From positions 62,001 through 126,000 of the forward strand of contig NZ_JACVEE010000001.1 of the NCBI RefSeq assembly GCF_015355755.1: DNA of 64,000 nt. The letters are read 5' to 3'. The translations under genes and the position numbers were made by a program. Positions 50,296 to 59,234 of this stretch are shown here, in pieces. This DNA is from Nocardia sp. XZ_19_385 (GTDB taxonomy: Bacteria > Actinomycetota > Actinomycetes > Mycobacteriales > Mycobacteriaceae). Positions within the stretch are counted from its first letter, which is position 1. Each line of letters starts with the position of its first letter. The notes beneath the pieces are model-generated. The model saw nothing but the letters and a program-made list of their open reading frames with translations. It did no database searches and had not been told where the DNA came from.

Positions 50296-51379
50296 CGGCA
50301 CCCCACAGCTGGCGGCGATTGCGAACCAGGAGCAGCACGAAGAAGGGGGCTCCGATCAGGGCAGTGAGTATCCCGATGGGTATTTCGGCGCTACTGAGCG
50401 TCCGCGAAAGCGTATCGATCAGCGTGAGATACGACGCGCCGAGCAACGCACTCGCCGGGACCACGATTCGGTTATCGGTACCGACCATCATCCGGACCAG
50501 ATGCGGAACCATCAGCCCGACCCAGCTGATCACGCCGGCGACCGCCACCGCACCGGCGGTGATCAGCGCGACGCAGGCCAGCAGCACCGCCCGCATCCGA
50601 GCGGGTTTCAGACCCAGGGATGCCGCGTCCTCATCGCCCATTGCCAGGATGTTCAGCCGCCACCGCAACGCGATCGCCACCGATACTCCGATCGCGATCG
50701 GGACCAGCGCGACCAGCACCTTGTGATAGCTCGCAGTGGCCAGTGACCCCAAGAGCCAGAACACAATCGAAGGCAACTCCTGGTACGGATCGGCGATGTA
50801 GGTAACGAAGGACACCATCGCCTGGAACATCGCGCCGACGACCGTGCCGCCGAGAATGATCATCAGCAGCGGAGATCCGGGAGTCGCCCGGGCGATCAGC
50901 AGCACCAGGACGAGCGCGAGGACTCCGCCCAGGAACGCGCCGCCGACGAGGTAGAGGCCGCCGATGCCGACCAGCAGCATCAGCACCCCGCCGAACGAAG
51001 CACCGGCGGAGACGCCGAGAACTTGCGCGCTGGCCAACGGATTCCGGAACACCGCCTGCATGACCGCTCCGGTCACCGCCAGCCCCGCGCCGATGATCAT
51101 CGAGAGCAGCACCCGCGGCAATCGGATGTCGAACACCACACTGCGTTCCTGCGGGTACCAGGTCTGCTCGAGCGGAAATACCTCACCGAGCAGTAACCGG
51201 GCGACCTCGGCGGGGGGAACGTAATACCGGCCCACCGCGAGGGCCGCGACCGCGACGACGACCAGGACTATCACCAGCACTACGAACACCGCGGCAGTCC
51301 GCCATTGTCGAGGCGGCAGGTCTACCTGATCGTCGTGCTCTTTCGGCGGTGCATCGACCTCAACGGCGGAAGTGGTCAT
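50288..51379 (-). CDS. FecCD-family ABC transporter permease
   Basis: 363 residues with about ten transmembrane helices after a 25-residue cytosolic N-terminus. Key FecCD motifs RLPRVLLSMIIGAGLAVTGA (about 83), NPLASAQVLGVSAGASFG, and GVISWVGLMVPHLVRMMVGTDN (about 282). Only one permease gene is present, so it presumably forms a homodimer. Its start overlaps the binding-protein gene end by 20 bp. Confidence 0.9.
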   Translation of the reverse strand: MTTSAVEVDAPPKEHDDQVDLPPRQWRTAAVFVVLVIVLVVVAVAALAVGRYYVPPAEVARLLLGEVFPLEQTWYPQERSVVFDIRLPRVLLSMIIGAGLAVTGAVMQAVFRNPLASAQVLGVSAGASFGGVLMLLVGIGGLYLVGGAFLGGVLALVLVLLIARATPGSPLLMIILGGTVVGAMFQAMVSFVTYIADPYQELPSIVFWLLGSLATASYHKVLVALVPIAIGVSVAIALRWRLNILAMGDEDAASLGLKPARMRAVLLACVALITAGAVAVAGVISWVGLMVPHLVRMMVGTDNRIVVPASALLGASYLTLIDTLSRTLSSAEIPIGILTALIGAPFFVLLLVRNRRQLWGADD

Positions 51380-52451
51380 AGCTCGCCGAATCCGCGTTCA
51401 TATCCAGCCGCAGCACCTGATCGATCTCGGCTTCGGAAATCTGGTAGGCGAACAAGTTGTCGAAACTGCGACGAATGTTTTCGCGAAGATCGCCGGTAGC
51501 CGTCTGCGGGTAGAGCACCTCGTGCATCCACTGCCACATCAACGGTGACTCGGCGCTGGGGACCTGCCACCGGTAGCCGCCGAGCGGAGTCTTGTACACC
51601 CGCCGGTTCTGCACGGCGCTCACGCCGGCCAGCCGTGGATCAGCATAGATTTCGGCAGGGGTGCTCTCGTCGAATCCACTGATCATGATCACCTCGGGAT
51701 TCCAGGTGAGGATCTGTTCGGGGCTGACCTGCCCGGCTTCGGAAAGCAATCCCTTGATCACCAGATCGGCGCCGACCAGATCGAACTGGAAGCCGTCATA
51801 TCCTTTGGGACTGGTCGTCGAATACACCTCACCGGCGCGCGAGAGGATCATCGCGCGGGGCCGCGGCGTCGTCTCGGCGGCCACCTCGGCTCGCGTCGCC
51901 GCGATCTCCGAGTGCTGCCAGCTGATCAGTTCCCGGCCGCGCTCGGGCTTGCCGAGCATCTGCGCGAACAGGGTGATCCAGCCTTCCAGATCCTCCTGGG
52001 TTCCATACTTCAACCCGGCCACCGGGAATCCGGCCTTTTCGATCGGTTCAGTGATGTCCGGGCCGCGATCGCCCCACTGCACAACGACATCGGGCTGGAG
52101 TTGGTGCAGCGTCTCGATATTCGGCACGAAGTTGGGACCCGAAACCACCGTCGAGTTCGCCGACTGCGGGAAGATCTTCGCGAACATTCCCCCCTTGTTG
52201 GCTACCAGGGTCGACTGATTGATCCCCACGACCCGGTCGTAGCTGCGATCTACCGCGGCGAAGATCGATGGCGCCGGGAAGACCGTAAAGGCGACCTTCT
52301 CGACGGCCCCGGTGATCCGCACCGGCTGACCGCGCTGGTCGACCAACTCGATCGTCGAGTCGGCGGCCTGCTCGGCGGTGTTCGCCGCACGATCCGAACA
52401 TCCGGACAAGGCCGCTGCCGCCACCAGTCCCACCGCGGCAACTCGCCGCAT
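51360..52451 (-). CDS. Iron-siderophore-type ABC transporter substrate-binding lipoprotein
   Basis: 363 residues from ATG 52451 with GAGGAC upstream. Lipobox ALSGC (Cys about 18), then a FecB/FhuD-like fold: VDQRGQPVRITG, VEKVAFTVFPAPSIFAAVD, NIETLHQLQPDVVVQWG, PEVIMISGF. First gene of the operon, about 95 bp downstream of an IdeR-type box, so expression should rise when iron is scarce. The ligand could be a ferric siderophore, haem or another metal chelate. Confidence 0.88.
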   Translation of the reverse strand: MRRVAAVGLVAAAALSGCSDRAANTAEQAADSTIELVDQRGQPVRITGAVEKVAFTVFPAPSIFAAVDRSYDRVVGINQSTLVANKGGMFAKIFPQSANSTVVSGPNFVPNIETLHQLQPDVVVQWGDRGPDITEPIEKAGFPVAGLKYGTQEDLEGWITLFAQMLGKPERGRELISWQHSEIAATRAEVAAETTPRPRAMILSRAGEVYSTTSPKGYDGFQFDLVGADLVIKGLLSEAGQVSPEQILTWNPEVIMISGFDESTPAEIYADPRLAGVSAVQNRRVYKTPLGGYRWQVPSAESPLMWQWMHEVLYPQTATGDLRENIRRSFDNLFAYQISEAEIDQVLRLDMNADSASYDHFRR

Positions 52452-52545
52452 CGAACGTCCTCGAGTACTTACTGGTGAAGCGTGCAACGACGGCCCTATC
52501 TTCCGGTTGATCTACCGATGCGTCACAAGAATCGCCGCCGGTACG

Positions 52546-52564
52546 TTTGGGTAGCCTAACCTAC
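52546..52564. promoter_or_regulatory. IdeR/DtxR iron box
   Basis: Nineteen bases TTTGGGTAGCCTAACCTAC agree with 16 of 19 positions of the consensus TTAGGTTAGSCTAACCTAA, including the entire right half except the last base. It lies between the uptake operon (start 52451, minus) and the GT-C gene (start 52685, plus); orientation and distance best fit repression of the uptake operon by Fe(II)-IdeR. Confidence 0.85.
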
Positions 52565-52684
52565 AACTTGCGCGTGCGGTTGTGCCCCAGATCTCGAACG
52601 CGGCGAGGTCGGGTAGCGGGATTTATGAGAAACGCTAAGGTTTTGGAGTTCTTGGCTACATCGTTCGAACTTGGGATCTGATGA

Positions 52685-54406
52685 ATGGTTGAGGTAGAGA
52701 TCGCGCGGCCGCAAGCTCCTGCCGAGCAGCGAGAAGACTTGCGGCAACAACACGGTCGACCGTTGTGGGCGGCGGTCGCGGCGGTGTCGGGCGGTGTGCT
52801 GTTACTGGCATTGCAGGCGGCGCGATACGGCAGCTGGCTGGTGGACGATGCGGGAATCACCTTCGCGTACGCGCGCAGCGTCGCCGACGGTTTAGGCCCG
52901 GTGTTGCAGCCCGGCGCCGAACCAGTGGAGGGATTCTCCAATCCCACTTGGCTTTTGGTGCTGGTGCTAGGCGAATGGGGCGGTCTGTTCGACCGTGGCA
53001 TCCTCTTCGGTGTCCCGGACTTCGTCCTCTATCCGAAGGCGATCGCGCTGCTCTGCTGCGCCGGGATCCTCGTCGCCTGCTACATCGCCGCGCGCCGGGT
53101 GTCGCGGTGGCCCGCGCTGGTCACGTTCGCGACAGGCGTTGTGCTCGCCGCGATTCCGTCGTTCGTGATCTGGTGCTTCTCCGGACTGGAGAACTCGTTG
53201 TTCGCACTGTCGGTGTGCGTGCTGGCCGTCCACCTGTTCCTGGCGGTGCTGGACCAGCGGCTGTGGACACCGGCGGTGGCGGTGACAGCCGGTGCGATCG
53301 CGGCGTTCGCGGCGTTGACCCGGCCCGACGGCCTGATCTATTTGGCCGCATATCCTTTGGTTTCGGTGATTCTGGTTCGGCGTGCCGACTGGCGCACCGG
53401 ACTTCGGCATGTGCTGTATTCAGGTATCGCGTTCGCCATTCCGTTCGGGGCGTATCTGGTGTGGCGAATCAGCGAGTTCGGCAGGCTCGTCGCGAATACG
53501 GCGGTCGCCAAGCATCAGGCGATGCCGACCGTGCACGACCTGACCAGAGTCGGCGAGTTGGTGCAGTACGCGGGAGCGCCCGCGGTCATCGCGGGCGTCG
53601 GAGTGGTCGGGCTCGCCCTCGCCGGCCCGAGCAGATGGCGTGACGGCGTTGCCGCACTGCTGGTTCCGCTGGCATTGGCGATGGTCGCCTATTGCGTGCT
53701 GCAACCGGATTGGATGGGGCAGTTCCGGTTCGCCACTCCGGTGTGGGTACTGGCCGCGTTCGTCGTTGTGACCTCCGCGGCGGAATTGCTTGCCCGGCTG
53801 CGCACGCGCGGCCGGGCGCTGGTCGCGCTGACACTGGTCGGCGCGCTGATCCCGTCCGGTGTCGCATTGGCCGACGCAGCCGAGTCCTATCGCGCCGATT
53901 CGGATGTGCCCCTGTGCTGGATCGCCCTTCGGTTCGGCCAGTACGTCAACGGCTACGCCGACATCATCGGCCTCCAGCAAGGCAGTCTGCTCGCACCCGA
54001 CATGGGCGGAAGTTCGCTGACATCGCGACTGCGGCTGATCGATATGGCCGGGCTCACCGAATCACGGATCGCGGACATCTACGCGGGCACGGACAGCATC
54101 ACCCTCGAGGATTACGTATTCGAGGAACGCAAACCCACTTTCGTGCACACCCACGGAGAGTGGTTCCGCAACGAGCTCACCCTCGACCCCCGAATGGGAC
54201 GCGACTACTACCAGATCCAGCGATACCAAGACGCGGCGTTCGGCGTGGACGAGGACTGGGTCCGCAAAGACGTCGTGCGCGACGAGGAGCAGCTCCAGCA
54301 ACTACGCCGGTATTCGGGTGAGGTCCTGCCCCACCTGTTGCCCGACTTCCAGAAGACGGGTGAATGCGGAGCAGTGCTGCGACCGGGCCAGACCATCCCG
54401 CGCTGA
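52685..54406 (+). CDS. GT-C fold membrane glycosyltransferase, AftB/ZomB-like
   Basis: 573 residues, around ten transmembrane helices. The N-terminal loop after the first helix contains SWLVDDAGITFAYARSVADG, with the acidic pair of GT-C enzymes that use polyprenyl-phosphate sugars, followed by EPVEGFSNPTWLLVL. A soluble domain of about 170 residues at the C-terminus lies outside. Relatives in mycolic-acid bacteria include AftB (arabinofuranosyl transferase) and ZomB-like proteins. Donor and acceptor are not deducible. The IdeR box lies 120 bp upstream but is thought to serve the divergent operon. Confidence 0.75.
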   Translation: MVEVEIARPQAPAEQREDLRQQHGRPLWAAVAAVSGGVLLLALQAARYGSWLVDDAGITFAYARSVADGLGPVLQPGAEPVEGFSNPTWLLVLVLGEWGGLFDRGILFGVPDFVLYPKAIALLCCAGILVACYIAARRVSRWPALVTFATGVVLAAIPSFVIWCFSGLENSLFALSVCVLAVHLFLAVLDQRLWTPAVAVTAGAIAAFAALTRPDGLIYLAAYPLVSVILVRRADWRTGLRHVLYSGIAFAIPFGAYLVWRISEFGRLVANTAVAKHQAMPTVHDLTRVGELVQYAGAPAVIAGVGVVGLALAGPSRWRDGVAALLVPLALAMVAYCVLQPDWMGQFRFATPVWVLAAFVVVTSAAELLARLRTRGRALVALTLVGALIPSGVALADAAESYRADSDVPLCWIALRFGQYVNGYADIIGLQQGSLLAPDMGGSSLTSRLRLIDMAGLTESRIADIYAGTDSITLEDYVFEERKPTFVHTHGEWFRNELTLDPRMGRDYYQIQRYQDAAFGVDEDWVRKDVVRDEEQLQQLRRYSGEVLPHLLPDFQKTGECGAVLRPGQTIPR

Positions 54407-54442
54407 TGGACCGCGGTGCACGATCCTTCTCGGGGCCACGCA

Positions 54443-55630
54443 TCACCCTGTAGGGATCCTGGTCGAAAGCGCGCGAAAAGCAACGAGCAGGAGAGTGAAC
54501 GGCAGCGCGAGGGCCGCCAGGCCGAGCAGCACCGGGCGCGGGCCCGCCAGGTCGATCAACGCACCAGCGCCGGCGAGTGCGAGCATGCGGACGGTGGCCG
54601 TCGCCGCCGTGCTCGCGGCGATCACCCGGCCGCGCACAGCATCCGGGGTGATGCGCTGCCGTATCGTCGCCACGACAATGACCCCGAGCGCCGACGCGCC
54701 GTCGAGCACGAGCACTGTCGCGGCCAGCCACAGCGGAGCCGCGAACAGGGCGAGCACACCGACCGCGGCACCGTTGACCAACAGCACCGCTGCCAGCAAG
54801 AGCGGCCACGGAGCGGCGTCGCAGAACCGGGCAAGCACAAGGCTGCTCAACAGGCCGCCGATACCCGCCGCCGACACGATGAGCCCCGTCGTGAGCGGCG
54901 TCAGGCGCAGCTCGTCGTTGGCACGTACCAGCAGCGGCAGGAACGCCGCCGCCGCAAGCAGATTCAAGTAGCACGCACTCGCCAGCAGCACAGCCTGCGC
55001 CCGGTTCCGCCGCACCAGCCGAAGTCCGGCCAGCACGGACTCGTCGCCGGAATTCCCGGGTGCTGGAACATTTTTCGGCAACCGGGCCAACAGCATGGCC
55101 GATATCCCGAAGCTCACCGCGTTGGCCAGGCACGCCACCAGCGGCCCCAGCGACTGCAGCAGCCAGCCACCCGCAGCCGGTCCCGTCAGCGTTGCCGCAG
55201 CGTCCGAGCCTTCCACCAAACCGTTGGCGCGCATCAGGTCTCGGTCTCCGACGAGGCTCGGCAGGTAGCTGCCCGCCGCCGCATGGAACACCGCGTCGCC
55301 GATGCCGGTAATCAGCGCGAGAAGCGCCAGCGGTACCAAACGCGCCCCGCCGAGCATCACCTCCGCGCCGATCCCGGCAAAGGCGACTGCCCTGACGACG
55401 TCCACCGTCACCATCAGGCTCTTGCGTTCCCGGTGGTCCACCAAGGCGCCGACATGCAGTGCTGCAAGTACCTGCGGCACTTGGGCCGCCGCGCCGACCA
55501 GGCCCGCCGTGACCGCGGAACCGGAGGCCCCGAGCACTGCCAGCGGCAGCACAACGTCGGTGACGCGGTCGCCGAGGATGCTCAGGGTCCGTGCGACGAG
55601 GAAGTACGGCAGCGGTTTTCGCATAGGCAT
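54443..55630 (-). CDS. MFS exporter, EntS/MefA-like
   Basis: 395 residues, about twelve transmembrane helices. Motif A-like loop GALVDHRERKSLMVTVDVVRA (about 62) and the second-half loop ITPDAVRGRVIAAS (about 322). Family members export drugs or siderophores (EntS). It lies 2 kb from the iron-regulated uptake operon, but no IdeR box is visible next to it, so a role in siderophore export is only a possibility. Converges with the GT-C gene. Confidence 0.82.
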   Translation of the reverse strand: MPMRKPLPYFLVARTLSILGDRVTDVVLPLAVLGASGSAVTAGLVGAAAQVPQVLAALHVGALVDHRERKSLMVTVDVVRAVAFAGIGAEVMLGGARLVPLALLALITGIGDAVFHAAAGSYLPSLVGDRDLMRANGLVEGSDAAATLTGPAAGGWLLQSLGPLVACLANAVSFGISAMLLARLPKNVPAPGNSGDESVLAGLRLVRRNRAQAVLLASACYLNLLAAAAFLPLLVRANDELRLTPLTTGLIVSAAGIGGLLSSLVLARFCDAAPWPLLLAAVLLVNGAAVGVLALFAAPLWLAATVLVLDGASALGVIVVATIRQRITPDAVRGRVIAASTAATATVRMLALAGAGALIDLAGPRPVLLGLAALALPFTLLLVAFRALSTRIPTG

Positions 55631-56029
55631 GCGGTGTCCCTGCTGGGCTACGGGCAGGACCTCGGGCTAGCGCACCGTTGTGGCAGCCGGAGAACGTTGG
55701 GGTCGAAGAGGTTTCGCACGTTCGAAGCCTAGAGAGTGGATGGTTACATCGTCACGAACGTCCGCCTCTGGCTCCCCTTTCGTCGCGCGCCGCCATCGGG
55801 CGAATAGTCTTTCAGCCCGAGAGACCTGATGACTACTGAGATATCTACCCTCTTGTGCGAAACGGCATTTAATGGCCTGCGCCAATAGCGCCAGCCCACT
55901 GCCAACACCATGACCTGGGGTGGGCCATCTCTGACGACGGATCGAGTGCGTGAATGTGGCTCATTCGAATTCCTCGTTGTGCGCAGCGGAATTTTATGTC
56001 CTATGCGGCAGATCAATAACGTCGGATTC
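55631..56029. other. Intergenic region, no gene supported
   Basis: 399 bp between the MFS start and the amidase start. Several short frames exist on both strands but none has a ribosome site or convincing composition. The right half (55800-56029) is AT-richer. A promoter for each flanking gene must lie here; none stands out. Confidence 0.4.
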
Positions 56030-57480
56030 ATGAAGTGGAATTTTCTTTCGGCCGAAGAACTTTCAGCGGCCTTGCGTGCCGGTGAGGTGACCTCGGTGGA
56101 GCTCACCGACGCGGCAATCGCCCGCATCGAGCGCGACGACAAGGTGATCAACGCGATCTGTGTGCCGGACTTCGACCGTGCGCGGGCCGCCGCGCACCGT
56201 GCGGACCAGGCGCGCGCCCGCGGCGAGGACCGCCCATTGCTCGGCATTCCGGTGACAGTCAAGGAGTCCTACAACATGGCCGGGCTGCCCACGACCTGGG
56301 GCATGCCGCAGCACGCGAACTATCTGCCGGCCGAGGACGCGGTGCAGGTGTCGCGGTTGAAGGCGGCCGGCGCGGTACTGCTCGCAAGACCAATGTGCCG
56401 TTGACGCTGCGAGATATCCAGAGCTTCAACGAGATCTACGGCACCACCAACAATCCGTGGGATCACAGCCGCACGCCGGGTGGATCCTCCGGCGGATCGG
56501 CGGCGGCCCTGGCGTGTGGATTCGGCGCGCTGTCCATCGGCTCCGACCTCGCCGGTTCGCTGCGCACCCCCGCGCATTTCTGCGGCATCTACGCGCACAA
56601 GCCGACACTCGGGCTGGCGCCGACCCGCGGCATGGTCGCGCCGCCCGCGCCGGCCGTGCCGATCAACCTCGACCTCGCCGTCGTCGGTCCGATGGCGCGC
56701 ACCGCCCGCGACCTCGCGCTACTGCTCGACGTGATGGCCGGACCGGACCCGCTGACCCACGGCGTCGCCTACAACATCGCACTGCCGCCCGCGCGCCACG
56801 AGCGGCTGTCGGACTTCCGTGTCCTGATCATCGAGGACCACCCGCTCATTCCGACCGGATCCGCTGTGCGGGCAGGCGTGAACCGGGTCGCCGAAGCGCT
56901 CATCGACGCGGGCGCCCACGTCGAACGGCACAGTCCCCTGCTGCCCGACCCGACCGAAGCGGCGACGCTCTACATGCTGCTGATGCTGTCGAACGCCGCC
57001 GCGACTCTTCCCCTTGACGTGTACGAACAACTGCGGACCCATGCCGCCGCCCTGAGCGCGGACGACCGAAGTCTCGATGCGGCGCGGTTGCGCGCCATGG
57101 TGCTCAGCCACCGCGACTGGGTCGAGGCGAACAACCGTCGCGAACTCCACCGCCACGGCTGGCGGCAGCTCTTCACGGAGTTCGATGCCGTGGTGTGCCC
57201 CATCACGCCCACTCCCGCCTTCCCGCACAACCACAACGGCGGTCTGGAGAACCGGCACATCGACATCGACGGCGTCGCCTACCCGTACTTCGACCAGCTC
57301 GTCTGGGCCGGTATGGCCACCATGCCCGGCTTACCTGCCACCGCCATCCCCACGGGCCTGTCCCCCGACGGCCTGCCGGTGGGAGTGCAGCTCATCGGTC
57401 CGATGTTCGAGGACCGCACCCCATTACGGCTGGCCGAACTACTCGAGCAGAAGATCGGCGGCTTCCGGACACCGTCGTAA
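56030..57480 (+). pseudogene. Amidase-signature enzyme, apparent frameshift
   Basis: With one added base it is a 483-residue amidase of normal length. The catalytic triad can be followed: Lys in [12 protein letters not shown] (about 81), cis-Ser in [10 protein letters not shown] and the nucleophile in [13 protein letters not shown]. The break is at about 56385, where ctcgcaagacc should read as [11 protein letters not shown]; the GKTNVP motif is restored by one extra G. After the break the frame runs to 57480. Amidases of this type cleave small amides; context gives no substrate. Start 56030 was preferred over 56003 and 55910 because it gives the usual N-terminus. Confidence 0.8.
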
Positions 57481-57721
57481 CTGGGTGCCGACCCACGGAC
57501 GGAGCGGCCGCAGAAATCGCAACCGGCCACGACCCAAACCCGTTGCAGAAGTTAACATTCCATTGCCACGGGCCCTCGAGGCAGCGCACGGAAATGTCGC
57601 TGAGCGCTCGCCCGCGCAGCCCGCCCGACGCCGCGGGTGGGAGTGCACTCACATTCCGATTATCGAGTGGTAGACGCCGATCAGCTCTGGGATCATCGGT
57701 GCCGGTGGGAGGGAATGGCGG

Positions 57722-58193
57722 ATGACCACGGTGCGGCGATTCTGGATCGAATTCGACCCGCAGGAGTCCTTCGACGCCCGATTCTGGCAGGGCGTCGGTG
57801 TGACCGGATTCGATGCGCGGGATTGCCTGTCGATGGTTGCGGATCTGTTCCCCGACGGATTGTTGCCACCTGTGCACCGAATTACCGTCGACATCTCGCT
57901 GGCCGAGCCACTGCCGGTGAATCCCCACCATCTCGGAGTCCCGGTGTGGCGCGGCGTGTGGTATCAACCCGTGAACATCGCAATCGGGCCGACCCGCGAC
58001 ATCGACCGAAGAGCCGCGCCCCGCGACTACCCGCCACCTATCACAGCATCGCACCGCCGATCAGCGGGACCTCGACGAGTACCTGCAAGCCTTCCGCGAC
58101 TACTTGTTCGGAACTCGCCCGGAACCGATCTACCCTCCCTCCGGGGAGCGGCTTTCCCCCGACGCGCAACCACGACTTCCCGAAGACGCGTGA
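57722..58193 (+). pseudogene. Hypothetical protein gene with apparent frameshift
   Basis: The first part (57722 to about 57995) reads MTTVRRFWIEFDP and has natural composition to WRGVWYQPVNIAIG. The remainder turns into Arg/Pro-rich sequence, whereas a neighbouring frame from about 58010 gives ADQRDLDEYLQAFRDYLFG ending at 58193. Dropping one base joins them into about 156 residues. I do not recognise the family. GGGAGGG precedes the ATG. Confidence 0.55.
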
Positions 58194-58255
58194 AACCCTC
58201 CGGGGTCCAGAACGTCTCGTAACAACCGCCCTGAACCCACACCGCTTGGCGCGCG

Positions 58256-58301
58256 GTTCCGTTGGCCGCCAGTTGATCTCGCGAACGCACGCACATGCCG
58301 A
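58256..58301 (+). repeat. Direct repeat, left copy
   Basis: 46-bp sequence whose core GTTGGCCGCCAGTTGATCTC is repeated at 63321-63364. The two copies differ by one substitution and a 2-base length difference (GAACGCACGCACATG against GAACACGCACATG). The copies stand 5.06 kb apart in the same orientation and enclose the WXG100-toxin cassette. Confidence 0.8.
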
Positions 58302-58326
58302 TGTTCGAGCCTCCAGGGCAGCTCGA

Positions 58327-58626
58327 CTACGTGGCAGGCATGTCTCCGAGTTGATCGACCGAAACCTCATACACGCCGTTGCCTGAGGGGTCCGACACGC
58401 CCGCATGTAACTCGATGGTGGCGACATGTCGTCCGTGCTGGTCGTGTTCGACGTGAAGAACGTCGCAACCTAGCCGCCAGGGAACCGGATACGCAGAGGT
58501 TAGCGTCAGGCGGTCTTCATTATCGAGTACAGGAGCCTTTTCGATCAGTGCGACAGTTGCGTCATCCGCCTGCTGGAACTGAATCTCAACGAACCCTGGA
58601 AAGTCGTCATCGACCCATTGGGTCAC
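58327..58626 (-). CDS. Hypothetical small acidic protein
   Basis: 99 residues, GTG start. Starts TQWVDDDFPGFVEIQFQ and has a beta-rich composition without signals or membrane segments. It follows the toxin-immunity cassette on the same strand after a terminator, so it is probably a separate transcript. It could be a further immunity protein, but I do not recognise it. Confidence 0.55.
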   Translation of the reverse strand: MTQWVDDDFPGFVEIQFQQADDATVALIEKAPVLDNEDRLTLTSAYPVPWRLGCDVLHVEHDQHGRHVATIELHAGVSDPSGNGVYEVSVDQLGDMPAT

Positions 58627-58795
58627 TATGGCATTCAGATACGTGATGTGCAGGACCCGGTTGATCTTGCGGTTGCCGGCGCGGGAAAGCCGGTGCCGCT
58701 GTTGATCACCCGGCCAGGAGGAGGCGGATGCGGTCCAGTGTGGTGGTTAGGGTGTCCTGGTTCGAGTAACGTCGCATTAGGGCCAAAGAAACAAC

Positions 58796-58834
58796 AGGTC
58801 AGGCCCGGTCTAAGACCGCACCTGACCTATTTTT
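58796..58834 (-). terminator. Terminator of the WXG100-toxin cassette
   Basis: Hairpin with 8-bp outer arms AGGTCAGG (58796) and CCTGACCT (58821) and an inner GGTC/GACC stem. On the minus strand a T-rich stretch (TGTTGTTTCTTT) follows; on the plus strand ATTTTT follows, so it may work both ways. It lies 29 bp beyond the immunity gene stop (58863). Confidence 0.75.
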
Positions 58835-58862
58835 GCTTCGACAGGAATTTGCTGAAGCGTGG

Positions 58863-59234
58863 TCATGTATCCCGCATCGCAGCCAGAGCCGCCTGTGCGG
58901 CTGCAACCACCAGCGGCCACTCTGAATCGCCGAGGTATGTGGCATCCGGTGCGTTTCCTAGTCGGCTAATCATGGGGCCGAGTACCTGGTCCAACTCGAT
59001 CAGTCGGTCGACCTCTGGCCCATCTATGAGCACGGTGCCGATCCTGCCGCGAGGGTCGGGGACGACTACGCAGTCGTCGTACAAAATACTTACGTTCACG
59101 TCTAGGTCGTCGTAAAAATTCTCTTGCGGGAATTCACGATCTATCCAGACTCGTTTTTGATAGTCCAGATCGGCGAACGATTCGAGTGCTTCTATCACGG
59201 ACTTGCGCATCTCGGGATATTGAACATCGGTCAT
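58863..59234 (-). CDS. SCO4402-family immunity-like protein
   Basis: 123 residues. LADLDYQKRVWIDREF-type helix followed by YDDLDVNVSILYDDCVVV, RIGTVLIDGPEV and a C-terminal LGDSEWPLVVAAAQAALAAM, as in the SCO4402 family, which often follows toxin genes. ATGA overlap with the toxin stop (59231-59234) is the normal arrangement of an immunity gene made along with its toxin. Confidence 0.75.
   Translation of the reverse strand: MTDVQYPEMRKSVIEALESFADLDYQKRVWIDREFPQENFYDDLDVNVSILYDDCVVVPDPRGRIGTVLIDGPEVDRLIELDQVLGPMISRLGNAPDATYLGDSEWPLVVAAAQAALAAMRDT

Noticed and set aside
55667..55885. A 72-codon minus-strand frame in the gap before the amidase.
   Set aside because: No ribosome site, basic low-complexity composition and overlap with the promoter region; not supported as a gene.
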